Assembly: GCA_028066595.1 (NCBI GenBank)
Contig: JALCBJ010000013.1
Location: forward strand, 1 to 45,880
From: Thermoanaerobaculia bacterium
Lineage (GTDB): Bacteria; Acidobacteriota; Thermoanaerobaculia; Multivoradales; J023
Length of the DNA: 45,880 bases
Direction: 5' to 3'
Below are positions 41,222 to 45,880 of this stretch, piece after piece. The translations under genes and the position numbers were made by a program. The notes beneath the pieces are model-generated. The model saw only the letters and a list, made by a program, of their open reading frames with translations. It searched no databases and had not been told where the DNA came from. How positions within the stretch are numbered: the stretch's first letter is position 1; the number at the start of each line of letters is the position of its first letter.

Positions 41222-41824
41222 ATGGGACGGACGAGCGACGCCAGAGAGCGCATCCTGGAGCACGCACAGCAGCTTTTCCACGAGAGGGGCTACCACGCCG
41301 TGGGTATCAGTGACATCTGCGCTGCCGCCGATGTCAACAAGGGCAGCTTCTACCACTTCTTCCGGTCGAAGCAGCAGCTGGCTCTCGACGTGATCGACGA
41401 TGTCTGGCACTGCGTACGGGACGAGATGGAGGCACAGCTGCTTGGCGACCAGCCGCCGCGCGAGCGGCTGCGTTCGTATTGTGAACAACTGCACGCCACG
41501 CACTCCTGCTGTTGTGAGCAATCAGGCCAGGAGCTCGGTTGCGCCCTGGCGAATCTCGGTGTCGAGATGGCCACCCAAGACACCGTACTCCGCGAGCGCA
41601 TTGCGTCGGCCTTCGACTCTCAGATCGGGTATTTCGAACGGTTGGTACGCGACGGGCAGCAGCGGGGCGAGATCGACGTAGCAATCCAGCCGCGTCGCGC
41701 GGCGGAAGCATTCTTCGCTTTCGTCGAGGGGAAGATCATGTTGGCCAAGCTCCGCGACGGGGCCGACACGTTGAGCGATCTCTATCCCGAGGCCGAACGG
41801 CTTCTCGGTTTTCGCCCGGCGTGA
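41222..41824 (+). CDS. TetR/AcrR-family regulator, cysteine-rich
   Basis: A 200-residue repressor. The HTH (~8-55: ERILEHAQQLFHERGYHAVG, ISDICAAADVNKGSFYHFF) is canonical. The ligand-binding domain has GCALANLGVEMA, as in the NemR/AcrR-like group, and an unusual Cys cluster: Cys87, Cys96-98 (HSCCCEQ) and Cys107. It is followed by an old-yellow-enzyme gene, the arrangement of nemR-nemA, where the regulator senses electrophiles or hypochlorite through Cys. The same role is inferred here. The ATG at 41222 is preferred over a TTG at 41195 because the latter would lie within the operator. Confidence 0.88.
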   Translation: MGRTSDARERILEHAQQLFHERGYHAVGISDICAAADVNKGSFYHFFRSKQQLALDVIDDVWHCVRDEMEAQLLGDQPPRERLRSYCEQLHATHSCCCEQSGQELGCALANLGVEMATQDTVLRERIASAFDSQIGYFERLVRDGQQRGEIDVAIQPRRAAEAFFAFVEGKIMLAKLRDGADTLSDLYPEAERLLGFRPA

Positions 41825-41867
41825 CAGCGGGGGAGACGTCCGAAACGGTGCTCCAAGCCGTCTGAGA

Positions 41868-41884
41868 TAGTCAACCAGTCAACT
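41868..41884. promoter_or_regulatory. Second operator candidate between TetR and OYE genes
   Basis: AGTCAAC occurs twice in direct order with one base between (41869-41883) inside TAGTCAACCAGTCAACT. Its reverse complement contains GTTGACTGGT, related to GTTGACCAGT in front of tetR. It lies 31 nt before the OYE start and may control that gene. Confidence 0.5.
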
Positions 41885-41915
41885 AACCAGGCAAACTGAG
41901 ATACGGAAGGAACCC

Positions 41916-43019
41916 ATGACCACTACTGTGCTACAGACCGAAACGCCCGGGGAAAGCCTGCAGATCGATGCAGCCGTAGAGCCGCTCTTCCGGCCGCTCT
42001 CGCTCGGCTCGCTTCAGCTGCCGAATCGGATCGTCATGGCGCCGATGACCCGTTCGATGGCCACCGACGAGCTGGTGCCCACGGAAGCCACGGCGGAGTA
42101 CTATGCCCGCCGCGCCGCCGCAGGGCTGCTACTTACCGAGGCCACTATCGTTAGGGCAGACGGCCAGGGCTATCCGAATACTCCGGGTATCTGGAACGAC
42201 GAGCAGGTAGCTGGCTGGAGTCGCGTGACCCGCCGTGTCCACGAAGAAGGAGGGCGTATTTTTCTCCAGATCTGGCACGTCGGTCGCGTCTCCCATCCGG
42301 TATACCTGGACGGTGGCACTCCGGTGGCGCCGTCGGCCGTGCCGCTGGAGGGCCGAGTATCGCGTTCCGAGGATCTCCAATACGGCACACCCCGCGCGCT
42401 GCGAGGCGATGAGATCCCGGCGTACATCGAGTCGTTTGCGGAGGGTGCTCGCAACGCGCGGGCCGCCGGTTTCGACGGTGTAGAGATCCACGGTGCCAAC
42501 GGCTACCTCATCGATCAGTTCTTGCACTTTCACACCAACCGCCGGACCGACGCCTGGGGCGGCACACCGGCTGCCATGGTTCGCTTTGCGGTCGACGTCG
42601 TCGATTCCGTCGTGGATGCTTGGGGCGACGCGGGCCGTGTGGGCTTGAGACTGTCTCCTGGGGCGTACTTCAACATGGAAGGCGATCCACGGGATGCCGA
42701 GGTCTTTCGCCTCCTGCTCGGGGAGCTATCGGACCGCGGACTGGCCTATGTCCACACCGGCATCTTCGACGACGCGATGATCTTCGAAGAGCTCGATGGT
42801 GCGACGGCGGGTGCATTCCTGAGGGAACACTGGAACGGCACTCTGATCGGTTGCGGTAACTACCAACCCGAAACAGGTGCCGAAGCCATAGAAGGTGGCC
42901 GCTTCGATGCCCTGGCCCTCGGGCGGTCGTTTCTAGCCAATCCCGATCTGGTCGCCAAGACGCGGGTCGGCGACGCGCTTCGCGCATACGACGCGAGTAT
43001 GCTCGAAGACCTGGTGTGA
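41916..43019 (+). CDS. Old yellow enzyme (NemA-like alkene reductase)
   Basis: A 367-residue FMN enzyme. MAPMTRSMA (41-49), VEIHGANGYLIDQFLH with His192/Asn195 and Tyr197, and NRRTDAWGG are the family marks, and GCGNYQPETGAEAIEGGRFD near the end matches the NemA/xenobiotic reductase group. It reduces activated C=C bonds (enals, maleimides, nitro compounds) with NAD(P)H. Substrate is not visible. It follows tetR by 91 nt; the spacer holds a repeat related to the tetR operator. Ends just before the inverted-repeat element. Confidence 0.92.
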   Translation: MTTTVLQTETPGESLQIDAAVEPLFRPLSLGSLQLPNRIVMAPMTRSMATDELVPTEATAEYYARRAAAGLLLTEATIVRADGQGYPNTPGIWNDEQVAGWSRVTRRVHEEGGRIFLQIWHVGRVSHPVYLDGGTPVAPSAVPLEGRVSRSEDLQYGTPRALRGDEIPAYIESFAEGARNARAAGFDGVEIHGANGYLIDQFLHFHTNRRTDAWGGTPAAMVRFAVDVVDSVVDAWGDAGRVGLRLSPGAYFNMEGDPRDAEVFRLLLGELSDRGLAYVHTGIFDDAMIFEELDGATAGAFLREHWNGTLIGCGNYQPETGAEAIEGGRFDALALGRSFLANPDLVAKTRVGDALRAYDASMLEDLV

Positions 43020-43027
43020 GCGGCTTG

Positions 43028-43184
43028 TGCACCGTTTGACCATTCCCTTCCGCTTGTTTCGGGTCTTCCCGGCCCTAGACGGCGTTGCTTCTCCTCGAAA
43101 TAGCTCTGCTATTCCTCGTCGGCGCGCCTTGTCAGGACCACGAACTCCTCGAAACAAACAGGAAGGCTCTAGTCAAACGCTGCA
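43028..43184. repeat. MITE-like inverted-repeat element
   Basis: Imperfect terminal inverted repeats of about 34 nt: left 43028-43061 and right 43150-43184. Shared blocks are CGTTTGAC, CCTTCC and TTGTTTCG, separated by short mismatched parts, so about 22 of 31 positions match between 43033-43061 and 43150-43179. TGCA lies at both outer ends (43028-43031 and 43181-43184), like a 4-bp target duplication or part of the repeat. Inside is a hairpin AATAGC-TCT-GCTATT (43099-43113) and the 10-mer CTCCTCGAAA occurs twice (43091, 43145). No coding frame. It fills the gap of the convergent OYE and methyltransferase genes and abuts the stop codon of the latter; it could fold into one long cruciform and also end transcription. 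Confidence 0.65.
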
Positions 43185-44177
43185 TTAGGTCTTCCGCGCC
43201 ACCACATAGTAGAAGTCGCTCGGCAGCTCTCCCGAGTCCACGAGACGGCCCTCCTCTTCACACCACCGCCGCAGGATCTCCTGATGGCTGGAGTCACCCA
43301 GGTCGAATGCTGGCAGCGTCGCCGCGAGAAGGAGCTGCAAGACGGTACCTCCGTAGGGCCTCTCGTCGACGACCTCGAACCGCTCTCGCAGCAGAGGCAG
43401 AACTTCCGACGACCTCACCGATTCGGTGGGGTCGTCGGCCTTCATTTCCTCGACAGTGGGCCGGCGGATCGAGGGTTGGGGCACGCAGCGCCGGAGGTCC
43501 TTTGGTAGCTTATCCAGCCATTGGTTGGCCAGTTGCAGCTGTCGCTCGGTCCACTGGAAGCGGTCGGGGCCCACGTACTCATTGACCAGGAAACAGCCGC
43601 CCGGACGCAATGCCGCCGCCACCTGCTCATAGACATGCTCGAGTCGAGAGAAGTGATGGAGCGCCATCTTGGCGACGACGAAGTCGTAGGTCTCTGCCGG
43701 GAGCACGACATGATCGAGATCGGTCACTTCGTACTCCACCTGGTGGGCCCAACCATCCCGCTCTGCCAGCTCCCGCGCCAGGTGGATGGACTCGACGCTG
43801 GCATCGAGACCGCGCATGCTGCCGACCGCGCCGAGATCGAGCAATGCACGTTCTACATGCCCTCCGCCGCAGCCGAGACTGAGACCGGATTCGACGGGCA
43901 CCTCGAGATGCCGGCCCACGAAGTGGCGCAGGTAGTCCGTGTCGGAATCTCCCGAGATCCTCGGACGTATGTATTCCCGTTCGATGAGCTCCAGGTCGAG
44001 CCATCCCCCGGGCTGGTCGGCCTCCGCTGCAACAACCGCTTCATCCCAGAAGGAGCGTCCGCGAAAGAGGACAGATCGTCCAGCACGCCACGCACGTACC
44101 ATCTTGCGCAGGGCCCAGAACGCCGCTGGATAGCGGGCGAGCCGAGCCTTCCAGCGCATCTTCGTTCGGGAGTTCAT
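43185..44177 (-). CDS. Class I SAM-dependent methyltransferase
   Basis: A 330-residue protein. After a charged N-terminal region (~1-85) comes the Rossmann methyltransferase domain: motif I LSLGCGGGHVE (99-109), a following acidic loop (GLDASVESI), EVTDLDHVVLP, YDFVVAKMALHHF and AALRPGGCFLVNEYVG. The C-terminal ~120 residues form another helical part, which ends SDFYYVVARKT. No substrate motif for DNA, rRNA or quinone is clear; small molecule, lipid or sugar targets are possible. Its stop codon touches the inverted-repeat element. Confidence 0.82.
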   Translation of the reverse strand: MNSRTKMRWKARLARYPAAFWALRKMVRAWRAGRSVLFRGRSFWDEAVVAAEADQPGGWLDLELIEREYIRPRISGDSDTDYLRHFVGRHLEVPVESGLSLGCGGGHVERALLDLGAVGSMRGLDASVESIHLARELAERDGWAHQVEYEVTDLDHVVLPAETYDFVVAKMALHHFSRLEHVYEQVAAALRPGGCFLVNEYVGPDRFQWTERQLQLANQWLDKLPKDLRRCVPQPSIRRPTVEEMKADDPTESVRSSEVLPLLRERFEVVDERPYGGTVLQLLLAATLPAFDLGDSSHQEILRRWCEEEGRLVDSGELPSDFYYVVARKT

Positions 44178-44297
44178 CTCGTCTGCGGGACGCTATCTCG
44201 CCACGGGTGATCGGATCCTTGGCGTAGGATCGTGCGGGCATGAGTCGTGCTTCTTACCACAGCCGCACCGTGGGCTCAGCCCGACCCCTTGACACCC

Positions 44298-44318
44298 AGG
44301 CTGCTCCGCAGCTTTTTT
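44298..44318 (+). terminator. Intrinsic terminator-like hairpin in the leader of the last gene
   Basis: AGGCTGC (44298-44304), loop TCC, GCAGCTT (44308-44314) and a run of six T (44313-44318). It ends 14 nt before the ATG at 44333, where no plus-strand gene lies directly upstream. TTGACA (44289-44294) overlaps the region, and the T-run sits at the -10 distance, so a promoter function is an alternative. Confidence 0.5.
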
Positions 44319-44332
44319 CTAGAGATCGATCC

Positions 44333-45880
44333 ATGAAGCTTCCATCGCCGAACCGGCGGCTTCGCGCCGCCGTGCCGTCCTTTCTTGGTTTGCTGTCAAT
44401 CCTCTTCGTCGCGACCACGCCCTCTGCGGCGCAGGGGCCTCCTTGCCGACCCTGTGCCGGGATCGAGGTAGAGAATCCACTGGCGGCGGCCCAGGCTCTG
44501 GAGTCCGGACTCACCGTGTCACCGCCGGAGCGTTTGTACGTTCTGTGGTCGGCAGAGCTCGACGGCAGTGCCGATCCCTCGGCTTGGGATGCGGTCCGCA
44601 AGGCAGGCGGCACCCCGTGGGTGTCGGTTACGTTTCGCGCTCCGGCGCCGGTTCGAGAGAACCTGGACGCTTTGGAGCGGGAGCTGGAGGCGTTGGCCGA
44701 CATTGCCCGGCACAGCGGTGAGCTGGCACATCTCCGCGTCGGTTGGCAGCCCGTCGCGGGCGACGTCAGCGCCGACGACCTCGCCTACCTCGCCAAGCGG
44801 GCGGCGGTGGCGGTGACCGGAGGCAATGCGGAGGCCAGGTTCCTCCTCGGGCCGCTGGATCCGGATCTGGACGTCTTGCGCTCGCTCTATCACGACGAGG
44901 TAGCGGCCTACGTCGACGGCCTGACGTTTCCGTCCTCCGCCGCCGAAGATCGTCTGGACGCTGCGCTGGCTCTGGTGTCGGAGCTGGATCCGGGAAAGCC
45001 CGTGGTGCTCGGCGGCATGCCGTGGCCGGAGGATCCTGAGTTGACGTTGGTGGAGAGCGCTGCGGCGTCGCAGCGCGGATTCTCGTTGGCCTTCTTCACC
45101 TTCCAGGGAAATGCCGAAGACCTGGCTCCCCTCAAGTTGCTGGCGCGCGAGTTCCAGGGTGACATGAGCGCCGATCCTTCGACGGTACCGAGCGGTGCCG
45201 AGCGTGCGTATACCTTCGTGCGTGGCGAGGACTTGTCCCTTCGGGTCATCGCCGAAGCGCCGAAGGATGCGGTCCAGATGCAGCTCTACTTCGCCGATCC
45301 GTTCGTCCGCTCGCCGCGTTTCGTCGATCTGGGGTCTGGTGAAAGCGTCTCGGCCTTCGGGCAGAGTCGTACCCAGAGTGGTTTGCTGGTTCCGGTGGAG
45401 GAACCCGCACGTGTCAGCCTCTTGACCTTGGATCGCGTGACTGCGGGGGATCTGGAGGGAGTGGAGGAGGAAGTGAGGGTGGACGATACCCGGCAGATGC
45501 CGGTGGAGGAGATCCTACGCCGGCTCCAAGCATCGGAAGACGACCAGGCCCGCCGGCTTCTTCGCTACGAGGCGGTCAACATTCTCCACCTGCGCTTCCC
45601 GGTCGTCGGCACGGGCGGCGTGGAGGCCTCGTTCGAGGGTCCGTTCTATTTCCGCCAGGAGGGTGGGTTCGATTGGGTTTGGGAGACGTTCTATTTCAAC
45701 GGCGTCGAATGGAAGGGCAAGAAGTTGCCGGAGATCCCACTCATCCAGCCCGAGAAAGCGGCCATCTTTCCGCTCGAGATCAACTTCGACAAGACCTACC
45801 AGTACCGCCTACGGGGTACCGAGCTCGTGGAAGGACGCGACACCTGGGTGATCGACTTCGAGCCCATCGCATCGCCACCG
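44333..45880 (+). CDS. Hypothetical secreted protein, 3' truncated by the window
   Basis: The frame stays open from ATG 44333 to the window end (516 codons, no stop). It begins with a signal peptide (AAVPSFLGLLSILFVATTPS, AAQ site). The first ~240 residues look like an alpha/beta domain, perhaps a TIM-barrel-like fold (RLYVLWSAELDGSADPSAWD, GGTPWVSVTFRAP, KPVVLGGMPWPEDP), followed by a beta domain. The last part (FYFRQEGGFDWVWETFYFNG, GKKLPEIPLIQPEKAA, YQYRLRGTELVEGRDTWVID) recalls LolA-like outer-membrane sorting domains. I do not recognise the whole protein. It is divergent from the methyltransferase gene. Confidence 0.75.
   Translation, partial: MKLPSPNRRLRAAVPSFLGLLSILFVATTPSAAQGPPCRPCAGIEVENPLAAAQALESGLTVSPPERLYVLWSAELDGSADPSAWDAVRKAGGTPWVSVTFRAPAPVRENLDALERELEALADIARHSGELAHLRVGWQPVAGDVSADDLAYLAKRAAVAVTGGNAEARFLLGPLDPDLDVLRSLYHDEVAAYVDGLTFPSSAAEDRLDAALALVSELDPGKPVVLGGMPWPEDPELTLVESAAASQRGFSLAFFTFQGNAEDLAPLKLLAREFQGDMSADPSTVPSGAERAYTFVRGEDLSLRVIAEAPKDAVQMQLYFADPFVRSPRFVDLGSGESVSAFGQSRTQSGLLVPVEEPARVSLLTLDRVTAGDLEGVEEEVRVDDTRQMPVEEILRRLQASEDDQARRLLRYEAVNILHLRFPVVGTGGVEASFEGPFYFRQEGGFDWVWETFYFNGVEWKGKKLPEIPLIQPEKAAIFPLEINFDKTYQYRLRGTELVEGRDTWVIDFEPIASPP

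Noticed and set aside
1..45880. Prophage, integrative element or CRISPR array
   Set aside because: No integrase, transposase, phage structural gene, attachment-site pair or regular spaced repeats were seen; the toxin-antitoxin pairs lie among ordinary chromosomal genes.

Overview
This is a high-GC, gene-dense bacterial chromosome segment with about 45 protein genes on both strands. I found no rRNA, tRNA, CRISPR array, phage or transposase. Several traits point to Acidobacteriota, possibly a Thermoanaerobaculia-like lineage: a CRTAC1/ASPIC-UnbV protein overlapping a TPR lipoprotein gene, a kinase-like protein ending in a TonB domain, a large sulfatase with an N-terminal beta-rich region, a DUF4390/NtrY-like pair, many small lipoproteins, and animal-like versions of deoxyribose-phosphate aldolase and lysine-ketoglutarate reductase. 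The lineage is inferred from gene content only; no marker gene is present.

Layout. 1-2.1 kb: a VOC protein, a short-chain dehydrogenase and a ParDE-type toxin-antitoxin pair with a clear palindromic operator. 2.3-6.3 kb: a lipoprotein, a DNMT2-like cytosine-5 methyltransferase, a ferredoxin-NADP reductase-like flavoprotein, and an XRE regulator overlapping a TPR gene. 6.5-9.9 kb: an XPB-like helicase, a tandem universal stress protein and a VapBC-type pair. 10-17.4 kb (minus strand): a compact run reading acyl-CoA ligase, CRTAC1, TPR lipoprotein, VOC protein, threonine synthase. 18-20.7 kb: a membrane pseudokinase-coiled coil-TonB chimera and a secreted protein, closed by a hairpin terminator. 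20.7-22.4 kb: small membrane proteins, a HAD hydrolase and a lipoprotein. 22.5-27.3 kb (minus): a likely operon of DMT transporter, deoC, YfcE-like phosphoesterase, RidA, thiG and prepilin peptidase, preceded by a perfect 10-bp palindrome. 27.5-29.7 kb: a sulfatase whose lipoprotein signal lies in a different frame. 30-34.1 kb: a TPR lipoprotein, DUF4390 and an NtrY-like kinase. 34.2-37.5 kb (minus): an envelope cluster (amidase, GerMN protein, glutamate racemase). 37.7-40.3 kb: a thiolase and a stand-alone LKR enzyme, probably linked to lysine and acyl-CoA catabolism. 40.3-43.0 kb: a small unknown protein, PspC, and a TetR/old-yellow-enzyme pair with related operator candidates on both sides of the regulator. 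43.0-43.2 kb: a MITE-like inverted-repeat element. The window ends with a methyltransferase and a secreted protein that runs off the edge.

The most unusual items are the pseudokinase-TonB chimera, the DNMT2-like enzyme, the AASS-like LKR next to a thiolase, the out-of-frame sulfatase signal, the 43.1-kb inverted-repeat element, and several genes with a -10 box so close to the start codon that their mRNAs may be leaderless.
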